Below are positions 26,727 through 34,706 of a DNA stretch of 64,000 nt, piece after piece. The position numbers and the translations under genes were made by a program. Source of the DNA: Microbacterium lacus (GTDB taxonomy: Bacteria > Actinomycetota > Actinomycetes > Actinomycetales > Microbacteriaceae); the NCBI RefSeq assembly GCF_039531105.1, contig NZ_BAAAPK010000001.1:3135915-3199914 (forward strand), written 5' to 3'. The notes below the pieces were generated by a model. It was not told where the DNA came from. It saw only the letters and a program-made list of their open reading frames with translations, and made no database searches. How positions within the stretch are numbered: the stretch's first letter is position 1; every line of letters begins with the position of its first letter.

Positions 26727-26913
26727 GCATCACCGATGAGGCCCATGATTCCTGCGAGCACCGATACGCGTTCCCACCCGGCAGAGCCGGCTGTCACGAC
26801 GGCGCTCCCGCACCTCGAGGACGTCGTCCCGCTCACCACCGCGACGATCGTCGTTCTGGGGTACGACTGAGTCTGACTGCGCAGACGTCCAGGACCGCGG
26901 CTGACCATCACCG
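26715..26913. repeat. 21-bp direct repeat at and after the cupin stop codon
   Basis: GACCGCGGCTGA followed by CATCACCG (one variable base between) occurs at 26715-26735, covering the last codons and stop of the cupin gene, and again at 26893-26913, with one mismatch. The 290-bp gap before mmsA also holds an unsupported 44-codon frame (26736-26870). The second copy may be the trace of a partial duplication of the cupin 3' end. Confidence 0.5.
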
Positions 26914-27016
26914 TCGCGGTCGGGGCAGACGTGTCCATCGACGACTTGTCCTGACCCGTGTCGCATCGCGCCCGATTGGCAGCGCCTCGACTGCTCTCAG
27001 CCCGTTGACTGGACGC

Positions 27017-28564
27017 ATGTCGAATCCGTCTCTCCTTGCCTCGCCCTCCCCCGCTGCCGAGACCGACCGATCGATCTCGCATTGGATCGACGGCGCGGAG
27101 TACCCCTCATCGAGCGGACGCACCGCCTCGGTGTTCAATCCCGCCACGGGTGCGGTCACGGCCCAGGTCGCTCTCGCCGATGACGCCGAGATCGCCGCCG
27201 CGATCGCGTCCGCCCGGTCGGGCTTCGCGGTGTGGTCGCAGTACTCGATCGCCAAGCGACAGGCTGTGCTGTTCGCGTTCCGTGAGCTGCTGAACGTCCG
27301 CAAAGACGAGCTCGCGCGCATCATCACCGCTGAGCACGGCAAGGTGCTCTCGGACGCGATGGGCGAGATCCTGCGGGGCCAGGAGGTGGTCGAGCTGGCC
27401 ACCGGCTTCCCGCACCTGATCAAGGGCGCGTTCAGCGAGAACGTCTCGACCGGCATCGACGTCTACTCGATCAAGCAGCCGCTCGGCATCGTCGGTGTCA
27501 TCTCTCCGTTCAACTTCCCCGCGATGGTCCCGATGTGGTTCTTCCCGATCGCGATCGCGGCGGGGAATGCGGTGATCCTCAAGCCGTCCGAGAAGAATCC
27601 GTCCGCGTCCCTGTGGATGGCGCGTCTCTGGAAGGAGGCGGGGCTGCCGGACGGAGTCTTCACCGTGCTGCAGGGCGACAAGCTGGCCGTCGACGGCCTC
27701 CTGGAGAGCCCCGATGTCCAGTCGATCTCCTTCGTCGGCTCGACGCCGATCGCGCAGTACATCTATGAGACGGCATCCCGCCACGGCAAACGCGTGCAGG
27801 CCCTCGGGGGCGCCAAGAACCACATGCTCGTCCTGCCGGATGCCGACCTCGACCTCGTCGCCGATCAGGCGGTCAACGCCGGATTCGGCGCCGCCGGGGA
27901 ACGGTGCATGGCGATCTCGGTCGTCCTGGCGGTGGAGCCGATCGCCGACGAGCTGATCGCCAAGATCAGCGAACGGATCGCCCGCCTTCGCATCGGCAAC
28001 GGCGCGGACGCCGCGGAACCGGACATGGGCCCCCTGATCACGGGCGTCCACCGCGAGAAGGTCTCCTCGTACGTCGACATCGCGGAGCGCGACGGCGCGA
28101 AGATCGTCGTCGACGGGCGCGACTTCCGCGTCGATGGGCTCGAGGACGGCTTCTTCTTCGGCCCGACGCTCATCGACGACATCCCCGTCACTTCACGCGC
28201 CTACCGCGAGGAGATCTTCGGCCCGGTCCTCTCGGTCGTCCGCGTGGCCGGCTACGACGAAGGCCTCGAGCTGATCAACTCCGGCCGCTTCGGCAACGGC
28301 ACCGCGATCTTCACGAACGACGGCGGCGCCGCCCGGCGGTTCCAGAACGAGGTGCAGGTGGGCATGATCGGCATCAACGTGCCCATTCCGGTACCGGTGG
28401 CCTACCACTCGTTCGGCGGCTGGAAGCAATCCCTGTTCGGCGACGCGAAGGCCTACGGAGTCCACGGCTTCGACTTCTTCACGCGAGAGAAGGCCGTCAC
28501 CTCCCGCTGGCTCGACCCGGCCGCGCACGGCGGCATCAACCTGGGCTTCCCGCAGAACAGCTGA
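27017..28564 (+). CDS. mmsA: CoA-acylating methylmalonate-semialdehyde dehydrogenase
   Basis: This 515-residue aldehyde dehydrogenase converts malonate semialdehyde to acetyl-CoA or methylmalonate semialdehyde to propionyl-CoA, with CO2 release. MmsA features are present: ISPFNFPAMVPMWFFPIAIAAGNAVILKPSEKNP, FVGSTPIAQYIY, ALGGAKNHMLVLPDADLD and catalytic C297 in GERCMAIS. In the locus it would act after the class III aminotransferase. No clear ribosome site precedes ATG 27017, but the protein's N terminus aligns well from there. Confidence 0.95.
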   Translation: MSNPSLLASPSPAAETDRSISHWIDGAEYPSSSGRTASVFNPATGAVTAQVALADDAEIAAAIASARSGFAVWSQYSIAKRQAVLFAFRELLNVRKDELARIITAEHGKVLSDAMGEILRGQEVVELATGFPHLIKGAFSENVSTGIDVYSIKQPLGIVGVISPFNFPAMVPMWFFPIAIAAGNAVILKPSEKNPSASLWMARLWKEAGLPDGVFTVLQGDKLAVDGLLESPDVQSISFVGSTPIAQYIYETASRHGKRVQALGGAKNHMLVLPDADLDLVADQAVNAGFGAAGERCMAISVVLAVEPIADELIAKISERIARLRIGNGADAAEPDMGPLITGVHREKVSSYVDIAERDGAKIVVDGRDFRVDGLEDGFFFGPTLIDDIPVTSRAYREEIFGPVLSVVRVAGYDEGLELINSGRFGNGTAIFTNDGGAARRFQNEVQVGMIGINVPIPVPVAYHSFGGWKQSLFGDAKAYGVHGFDFFTREKAVTSRWLDPAAHGGINLGFPQNS

Positions 28565-28572
28565 CCGGGCGG

Positions 28573-30066
28573 TCATTCCCGCCGGGCGAGCTCCAGCGCG
28601 GCCCACAGTTCGGCCCGGCCCGCGAAGGTCTCGAGGTCCAGTCCGAGCACCTGGCCGAGCTGGGCCACCCGGGCGCGCAGCGTGTGCCGGTGGATGCCGA
28701 GCACACGCGCGGCGGGATCCCAGGCCGCGTTCGCATCGAGCCAGACCTGCGCCGAACGGATCAGGCGCCCGCGCTCGGCCTCGTCCATCGTCGCAAGCGG
28801 CTCGAGGATGCTCCGCGAGAGCATCTCGCCGCCTCGTGTCCGCAGCGCGCCGATCAGGCCCCGATCGGCGATGTCGTCGTAGAACGCGACCCCGGAGACG
28901 TCGTTCGCCGCGTGCGAGGACATGCGGATGCCGTCCTCCACTCCCGCCCAGGACTCCAGGCGCGCCACCCCCACGCCGATCCCGCGCTTCTCGGCGACGG
29001 CCGTCACGGCCGGCAGCGCTTCCTCGGCCATGAGCAGGATCACTCGATCGTCGCGCTCCGCGACGAAGAGTGCACCCGTGCGATCTTCGGTGTTCTCGAG
29101 CTCTTCGAGCACGGCGCCGTCCCAGCTCGTCGCCACGGCGATCCGACACGGTGGTTCAGGCAGGGTGGCACCGACCGCGCGCGCCGTGCGCTGCGCCTCC
29201 CGCACCCTGCCCGCGACGAGCATCTCGACGACCGCGCTGCGGACGCGGCGGCGCGAGGCCTGGAGACGGCGCTGCTGCTCGAGCGCGATGCTCGCGATCG
29301 CGATGACGGTGCCGATGAGATCCTTCTCCGCGGGGTCGAGGCGCTCGGGGTTGCCCACCGCGAGCACTCCACGCAGTCGCCGGGACCGCCCGATCGTCTG
29401 GAGCGTCGCGCGGGCCTCACCCTCGGTGTCCAGGCTCGCCGGCAGCCCCCGCCCGAGCAGCATCCGCGCCTGCTCACCGGCACCGCCGTCGCTCGCGTCG
29501 GGCACGGCGCCCGCACTGCCGACGACGCTTCCCTTCGCGTCGAAGAGCACGACCCACGTCTGCAGACGGATCGCGAGCGTCCGCAGGATCTCGCCCAGAC
29601 CGTCATCGCGCAGCGCCGCCCCCGCCACCGCCCGCTGGGCGTCCAGGAGCCAGGCGTACCGGCTCACCCGCTCTGCGGCGATCACGTCGGCGACGAACCG
29701 GATGATCCCGATGAAGGGCGTGCGAGCGCCGACCTCGAACAGCGGCAGTCCCGTCTGCGCGCACGCCTCGGCCAGCGCGGGAGGGACCCGGTCGTGGATG
29801 ACATCGACGGCGAAGCCGATCCCGGCGATGTCGGCGCCGCGAAGGCGTCGGCAGTACGCCAGGACGTCGGCATCCGACCTGTCCTCGGTGAACTGCGCTC
29901 CATCCGTCAGCAGCAGATTGCCCGGCTCCAACCACGGAGCGGGGTCCCAGAGGTCCGAGCTGTGCACCCACGACAGGGGCCGGTCCCACGCATCGTCGGA
30001 GACAGCCGCGAGGGGTCGGATGGCGAAGGATCGCTCTGCGACGAGGGTTCTGAGCGTGGCCGGCAT
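28573..30066 (-). CDS. PucR family transcriptional regulator
   Basis: The 497-residue protein has the N-terminal PucR sensor domain (LSWVHSSDLWDPAPWLEPGNLLLTDG, GIGFAVDVIHDRVPPALAEACAQTGLPLFEV), a central GGDEF-like region and a C-terminal HTH_30 (VWLDANAAWDPAARVLGIHRHTLRARVAQLGQVLGLDL). This is the true PucR architecture and it differs from the regulator at 20831. It lies 32 bp after the oxidase gene on the same strand and ends 8 bp from mmsA, tail to tail. Confidence 0.92.
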   Translation of the reverse strand: MPATLRTLVAERSFAIRPLAAVSDDAWDRPLSWVHSSDLWDPAPWLEPGNLLLTDGAQFTEDRSDADVLAYCRRLRGADIAGIGFAVDVIHDRVPPALAEACAQTGLPLFEVGARTPFIGIIRFVADVIAAERVSRYAWLLDAQRAVAGAALRDDGLGEILRTLAIRLQTWVVLFDAKGSVVGSAGAVPDASDGGAGEQARMLLGRGLPASLDTEGEARATLQTIGRSRRLRGVLAVGNPERLDPAEKDLIGTVIAIASIALEQQRRLQASRRRVRSAVVEMLVAGRVREAQRTARAVGATLPEPPCRIAVATSWDGAVLEELENTEDRTGALFVAERDDRVILLMAEEALPAVTAVAEKRGIGVGVARLESWAGVEDGIRMSSHAANDVSGVAFYDDIADRGLIGALRTRGGEMLSRSILEPLATMDEAERGRLIRSAQVWLDANAAWDPAARVLGIHRHTLRARVAQLGQVLGLDLETFAGRAELWAALELARRE

Positions 30067-30098
30067 CTCAGCCACAACTGTAGGCGCGATCGCCCTGA

Positions 30099-31544
30099 TC
30101 AGGAGTCGAAGCCGACGCCGAAGAGCCCGGCCGTCTTCAGCAGCAGTCCGTCTTTGCCGCCGTTGCGGTCCGAGGCAGCCACGGCGTTGCGCATCATCTG
30201 GATGAGCGGGTATGCGAACGGCTCCGGCGGAATCGGAATGGGGAGCCGCCGGGACATCTTCAGCCCGGTCCGTTCGGTGTCCCGGCCCTCGAGGAGATCG
30301 AGCATCACCTCCGCGCCGAACCGGGTCGCCACCACACCGAGCCCTGTGTATCCCGCGCTGTATGCGACGCGGCCGCCCCGGGCGACGCCGTGGAACGCGA
30401 CCAGCTGCGTCGACATATCGATCGCGCCGCCCCACGTGTGGGTGAAGCGGATGCCGGCCAATTGCGGGAACGTGAGGAAGAAGTGATCGGCCAGACGCTC
30501 GAACGTCTCGGGGCGCAGATCCTGCTCCGGCCGCACTTTGCCCCCGCGGTGGTAGACGGCGTCGTATCCGCCGAACAGGATCCGGTTGTCGGCGGTCTTC
30601 CGGTAGTAGTGGAACTCCCGCGACGAATCGGTGATGCCGTGCCGCTCGGTCCATCCGATCGCCTGCAACTGCTCCTCGGTGAGCGGCTCGGTCATCAGGA
30701 CGTAGTCGTACACCGGCACGGTGAACAGGCGCAGACTCGGCAGGAGCGACGGGAAGACGTTCGTGGCGAGCGCCACGCGCTCGGCACTGATGACGCCTTC
30801 GCTCGTGGTGACCTCGACGCGGCCGGAGGCATCGATGCGCAGATCCTTCGCGCGCGTGCGCTCGAAGATCCGGACGCCCAAGCGCTCGGCGGCCTCCGCG
30901 AGCCCGCGCGCGAGTTTGGCCGGGTGCACATAGGCCTGCCCCTCCTCGGTGAACAGACCGGCGCGGTAGAGCGGTGAGTCGCCCCGGGCGCGGAGGGCGT
31001 CGCCCTCGAGAAAGACCGCGTCGTGGTCGGCATCGCCCGCCGCCGCGTCGCGCAGCCACGGCACTTGGTGCGGCTCCGTCGCGACCGTCAGGGTTCCGGT
31101 CTCCTCCCACTCCGCATCGATCCCGTAGCAGCTGATCGTGTCGCGGAACGCGGTGAAGTTGTCCTTCTCGAGGCGGCGGATGAGGGCCATCTCGTCGGCG
31201 AAGTGCAACTCGCCGTTCTCCTCACCGTGCGTCAGGCTCGCCTCCGCGAACCCGCCGTTGCGGCCGCTCGCCGCCCATCCCACCCGGACACCGTCGATGA
31301 GGGTGACTGAGCGCTGCGGATCGCGCTCCTTCGCGATGAGCGCCGTCCAGAGGCCGCAGAATCCGCCACCCACCACGAGGAGGTCGGTCTCATGGCGGCC
31401 GGCGAGTGCGGGGCGCTGCGACGCGGAACCCAGATCGTCGATCCAGAACGGCACCGTGCGGGCGCCCGTGAGAGAACGGCGGACCGCGTCGATCGGAGTC
31501 TTCAGCTCGTGCCCGTAGGCGGTGGGCGGGATCGCAGCGGTCAT
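30099..31544 (-). CDS. FAD-dependent oxidoreductase (DadA / gamma-glutamylputrescine oxidase type)
   Basis: The 481-residue enzyme has the N-terminal FAD fold DLLVVGGGFCGLWTALIAKE and VGWAASGRNGGF, as in PuuB-like and sarcosine oxidase-like DAO-family proteins, and a C-terminal THTWGGAIDMS plus GYTGLGVVATRFGAE. It would oxidise a secondary or primary amine with release of an aldehyde or imine. The ATG overlaps the upstream cupin stop (ATGA), so the three genes form one operon. Confidence 0.88.
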   Translation of the reverse strand: MTAAIPPTAYGHELKTPIDAVRRSLTGARTVPFWIDDLGSASQRPALAGRHETDLLVVGGGFCGLWTALIAKERDPQRSVTLIDGVRVGWAASGRNGGFAEASLTHGEENGELHFADEMALIRRLEKDNFTAFRDTISCYGIDAEWEETGTLTVATEPHQVPWLRDAAAGDADHDAVFLEGDALRARGDSPLYRAGLFTEEGQAYVHPAKLARGLAEAAERLGVRIFERTRAKDLRIDASGRVEVTTSEGVISAERVALATNVFPSLLPSLRLFTVPVYDYVLMTEPLTEEQLQAIGWTERHGITDSSREFHYYRKTADNRILFGGYDAVYHRGGKVRPEQDLRPETFERLADHFFLTFPQLAGIRFTHTWGGAIDMSTQLVAFHGVARGGRVAYSAGYTGLGVVATRFGAEVMLDLLEGRDTERTGLKMSRRLPIPIPPEPFAYPLIQMMRNAVAASDRNGGKDGLLLKTAGLFGVGFDS

Positions 31545-31915
31545 GAGTCGCTCGCCTCTCGTTCGATGACGTACACCTTACGGAGGGCACGCGACACGTC
31601 CCAGCGTGTCGCGGAGCCCGCCGACAATCGGCACAGGGACCCGGGTCGCAGGTCGATCCGCTCCGTCTCCAGCCCGTCCACCAGCAGCGTCACGGACGCC
31701 TCCCCCTCCAGCACGATGAAGACCTCGTCGATCTCGATGTCGCGCATGCCGCCTTCGGTCATCTCCCAGATGCCGATCTCGACGCCGAACACGTCGAGCA
31801 CCGGCTGCACACCCGTGCGCGGGGATCCGGAGGTCACCTGCTCCCGGGGCACCTCGACCAGAGGCAGGTCGGCGGCGAGCACGTCGACGGAGCTGAACGC
31901 ATCCATGTCCGTCAC
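31541..31915 (-). CDS. Cupin domain-containing protein (DUF861-like)
   Basis: The 124-residue cupin shows GIWEMTEGGMRDIEIDEVFIVLEGEASVTL and LRPGSLCRLSAGSATRWDVSRALRKVYVIE. It is the second small cupin in the locus and shares the layout of the one at 26349, though the two are not close in sequence. GTG 31915 overlaps the aminotransferase stop (GTGA) and the gene ends in an ATGA overlap, placing it between aminotransferase and oxidase. Confidence 0.8.
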   Translation of the reverse strand: MTDMDAFSSVDVLAADLPLVEVPREQVTSGSPRTGVQPVLDVFGVEIGIWEMTEGGMRDIEIDEVFIVLEGEASVTLLVDGLETERIDLRPGSLCRLSAGSATRWDVSRALRKVYVIEREASDS

Positions 31916-33234
31916 GCCTTCCGTCCGTGGCGATCGATGACCTCGGCGATGATCTCCAGCCCGCGCGCGGCATCCGCTTCGCCGATCACGGCCGGCGGAA
32001 CGATGTGCAACCGGTTCTCCGCCGTGAAGCCGAGGACCCCGCGCGAGAGCAGGTCGGACTTGATCGCCGCGACGACCGAGCCGGCGATCGGGTCGCGCGT
32101 CTCGCGGTCGGCGACGAGTTCGACCGCCCAGAACACTCCGCGACCGCGCACCTCCCCCACGATCGGCGACGAACCGGCGAGCTCGCGCAGCCGGGGTCCG
32201 ATCACCGTCTCGCCGATCGCGCGCGCGTTCTCGACCACGCCCTCCTCCGCCATGGCCTCCAGCGTCGCCACGATGCTCGCCGCGGCCAACGGGTGGCCCG
32301 AATACGTCAGTCCGCCCGGGAACACCCGCTCATCGAACGCCGCGGCGATCGGCGCGGAGATGATCACGCCGCCCACGGGCACATAGCCCGAGTTGACGCC
32401 CTTCGCGAAAGTGATGAGGTCGGGCCGCACGTCGAACGCGTCGAAGGCGAACCACTCACCGGCGCGTCCGAATCCCGCCATGACCTCATCGAGGATCAGC
32501 ACGATGCCGTGACGGTCCGCGATCGCCCGCACGCCGGCCAGGTAGCCCGGCGGCGGCACGAGGATGCCGGCGGTTCCCGGAATCGACTCCAGGAGGATCG
32601 CGGCGACGCTGTCCGCGCCCTCGGCCTGGATCGTGCGCTCGAGGTGGCGCAGCGCCCGCGCCGACTCCTCCTGCGGAGACTGTGCCCAGAACTCCGAGCG
32701 GTAGAGGTACGGCCCGAACACGTGGACATGTCCGCGGGCGTACTCGTTCGGGATGCGCCGCCAGTCCCCCGTCGCACTGATGGCCGCACCCGTGTTGCCG
32801 TGGTACGAGCGGTAGTGCGAGATGACCTTCTCGCGACCCGTGGTCAGGCGCGCGAGCCGGATGGCGTTCTCGTTCGCGTCGGCGCCGCCGTTCGTGAAGA
32901 ACACCTTGGCGAACCCTTCCGGCGCCCGCTCCAGGATGAGCTCGGCGGCGCGCGCCCGGGTCGCGTTCGCGTGTGCCGGTGCCACGGTGGCAAGCTGTTC
33001 GGCTTGCGTCCGGATCGCCTCGACCACCTTCGGATGCTGGTGGCCGATGTTCACGTTCACGAGCTGACTCGAGAAGTCGAGGTAGCGACGCCCCTCGGCA
33101 TCCCAGACTTCGACCCCGGCCCCGCCCGCGATGGGAAGCGGATCGAGGGAGCCCTGCGCGGACCAGGAGTGGAAGACGCTCCGTCGGTCGCGCTCGGAGA
33201 TCTCGGCGTTCGAAGAGGAGAGAAGAAGCGTCAT
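31912..33234 (-). CDS. Class III aminotransferase (omega-amino acid type)
   Basis: The 440-residue PLP enzyme has the pyridoxal lysine K278 in LITFAKGVNSGYVPVGG, VFFTNGGADANENAIRLAR at the phosphate site, SHYRSYHGNTGAAISATGD and ILDEVMAGFGRAGEW. Class III enzymes of this type transaminate terminal amino groups (GABA, beta-alanine, putrescine, taurine). With MmsA nearby, beta-alanine or 3-aminoisobutyrate is a reasonable product or substrate (inference). ATG 33234 has only a weak ribosome site. It is first in the aminotransferase-cupin-oxidase operon. Confidence 0.9.
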   Translation of the reverse strand: MTLLLSSSNAEISERDRRSVFHSWSAQGSLDPLPIAGGAGVEVWDAEGRRYLDFSSQLVNVNIGHQHPKVVEAIRTQAEQLATVAPAHANATRARAAELILERAPEGFAKVFFTNGGADANENAIRLARLTTGREKVISHYRSYHGNTGAAISATGDWRRIPNEYARGHVHVFGPYLYRSEFWAQSPQEESARALRHLERTIQAEGADSVAAILLESIPGTAGILVPPPGYLAGVRAIADRHGIVLILDEVMAGFGRAGEWFAFDAFDVRPDLITFAKGVNSGYVPVGGVIISAPIAAAFDERVFPGGLTYSGHPLAAASIVATLEAMAEEGVVENARAIGETVIGPRLRELAGSSPIVGEVRGRGVFWAVELVADRETRDPIAGSVVAAIKSDLLSRGVLGFTAENRLHIVPPAVIGEADAARGLEIIAEVIDRHGRKA

Positions 33235-33382
33235 GATCTCAGTGTCCGGTGGCGCGACCCGTGGGTCGAGTGCCGATTCGGCGGCGCCGAGACCCCCGAG
33301 AGGACAAGTCGGCACGCGCGAGGTCGCGAGCCGCTCATGCGACGCGCCGCCCCGGACGGCAAGCGAGAACCCCGAAACAAGA

Positions 33383-33406
33383 AACGGCCCGCCGAAGCGG
33401 ACCGTT
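33383..33406 (-). terminator. Terminator downstream of tRNA-Arg
   Basis: On the minus strand, AACGGTCCGC and GCGGGCCGTT pair around TTCG with one mismatch and are followed by TCTTGTTT. It lies 22 bp beyond the tRNA 3' end. Confidence 0.8.
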
Positions 33407-33428
33407 CCCTCACTGTCTCAACACAGTG

Positions 33429-33501
33429 TGCGCCCGAAGAGACTCGAACTCCCAACCTTCTGATCCGTAGTCAGATGCTCTATCCATTGAGCTACGGGCG
33501 C
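33429..33501 (-). tRNA. tRNA-Arg (anticodon ACG)
   Basis: The 73-nt minus-strand sequence folds as a cloverleaf: acceptor GCGCCCG/CGGGCGC with discriminator A, D arm GCTC..GAGC, anticodon loop CTACGGA inside a TCTGA/TCAGA stem, and T arm GGGAGTTCGAGTCTC. The CCA end is not encoded (CAC follows). The anticodon ACG decodes CGN arginine after A34 deamination. Confidence 0.95.
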
Positions 33502-33568
33502 ATGGCCGCCCTCGCGAGCAGGCCAGCGTCCAGAATACCCCACGCGTCCGCTCCTGCCGAATCGGGGC

Positions 33569-33970
33569 TCAATCCGCCACAGGCACGACGGGAGCGGCAT
33601 CCAATGCCCGCAGCTGGCGGACCAGCGCGACCCGGCGATACGACGTGTCCAGCAGCTCTTCCAACAAGCCCCAGTCGCCGGATGCCGCGTCCACGCGGAT
33701 CGCGAGCCATCCGTACGCGCCCTCATACAGCGGCACGAACACGTCGTCGCGTTCGAGAAGGGCTTCGCGCTCGAGCGGGTCGGGGAGGAACTCGACAGCG
33801 CCGTCGGGTTCGTGCGCCGCGCCGACGATCGCGAACTGCGGCTTGCCGGCGCGAAAGGTGAAGCGGCCGTGGGCGATCACCTCCGCGGCCTCGGGATACC
33901 GCATGCACAATCCCCGCACCCGTTGCACGAGCGGGTGATCGGACGCGAACCTCAGCGGATGCTCCGGCAT
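33569..33970 (-). CDS. MmcQ/YjbR family protein
   Basis: The 133-residue product begins MPEHPLRF and has RVRGLCMRYPEAAEVIAHGRFTFRAGKPQFAI and a C-terminal YGWLAIRVDA, characteristic of the YjbR/MmcQ double-wing fold. The family has no firm biochemical role. It starts 10 bp after the stop of the upstream gene on the same strand, so the two are probably cotranscribed. Confidence 0.82.
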   Translation of the reverse strand: MPEHPLRFASDHPLVQRVRGLCMRYPEAAEVIAHGRFTFRAGKPQFAIVGAAHEPDGAVEFLPDPLEREALLERDDVFVPLYEGAYGWLAIRVDAASGDWGLLEELLDTSYRRVALVRQLRALDAAPVVPVAD

Positions 33971-33980
33971 GCGGGCGACC

Positions 33981-34571
33981 CTACTCCGCAGGGACCTCTT
34001 CCGCAGGGTCAGCGCCCGCATTCTCGCTGCGCGCCAGCGTGCGCCGGTGCGCGGAGAGCCGCGGCAGGTCCACGAGCCGGAGCGCCTGCATCCGCGCACC
34101 GCGCATCATCTCGTAGTCGGGGTCGACGTCCGGGCGCATCCCCTCCACCTTCAACCGGCGCTGCAGGTTGGCCTCGACGTCGCCCCACGCCGCGTCCCGC
34201 GCTTCCTCGACGAGCTCGCGCACCGCGTTCGCGTCGTCCGCCCGGGCGCGCAGCTCCTTGGCCACACCGCGGTACTGACGCTCACGCTTGCGCAGGTTGC
34301 GCATGTCGCGGTCCCGGTAGTCGTGCGTGCCGTCGGAGTCGGTGAACTTGCCCCACGCACGCTTGCGCTGCGTGCGTGCGAGCGCTGCCGCGTCCTCCTG
34401 CTCCTTCGCGAGGGAGAGGAGAGTCTCCCTCGCGAACGGCGAGATCTGGGCGAGGTCGAACGTCTCGTCGTTCGCGATCGTGGCGACGAGGATGTGGTTG
34501 CGCACGCTCAGACGCGCTGCCGCGGACGCGATCGAGACGCCTTCGGCGACGGCATCCGCGGTCTTCCCCAT
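33981..34571 (-). CDS. Hypothetical helical protein
   Basis: I do not recognise a family. The 196-residue product (from ATG 34571, preceded by GGGGAGG) is rich in charged helices: an N-terminal SIASAAARLSVRNHILVATI segment, a central RDRDMRNLRKRERQYRGVAKELRARADD stretch likely to be coiled coil, and a DVEANLQRRLKVEGMRPD region. No signal peptide or membrane helix is seen. It precedes the YjbR-like gene by 10 bp. Confidence 0.6.
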   Translation of the reverse strand: MGKTADAVAEGVSIASAAARLSVRNHILVATIANDETFDLAQISPFARETLLSLAKEQEDAAALARTQRKRAWGKFTDSDGTHDYRDRDMRNLRKRERQYRGVAKELRARADDANAVRELVEEARDAAWGDVEANLQRRLKVEGMRPDVDPDYEMMRGARMQALRLVDLPRLSAHRRTLARSENAGADPAEEVPAE

Positions 34572-34649
34572 GCGCGCACCTCCCCTGCTCTCGAGGGTAC
34601 CGTCCGCGCCCGGCGGGGGCGCGCCCAGCGCGGAGCCGCCGCACACGAC

Positions 34650-34691
34650 GACGCCGGTCGCCTCGCTGCAGGAGCAGAGACGACCGGCGTC
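34650..34691. terminator. Hairpin downstream of the desaturase gene
   Basis: GACGCCGGTCG (34650-34660) pairs with CGACCGGCGTC (34681-34691); the 20-base loop contains a smaller CTGC/GCAG pairing. It lies 16 bp past the desaturase stop on the minus strand. Confidence 0.65.
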
Positions 34692-34706
34692 GAGAGACGG
34701 TGACGA

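Noticed and set aside
26736..26870. 44-codon frame between the cupin gene and mmsA
   Set aside because: There is no ribosome site or recognisable domain; composition is not clearly coding. It is noted only in the repeat entry.
30099..31110. Upstream extension of the PucR regulator into the oxidase gene
   Set aside because: The frame is open through the oxidase gene but PucR homology begins at ATG 30066; the extension is antisense-like composition only.
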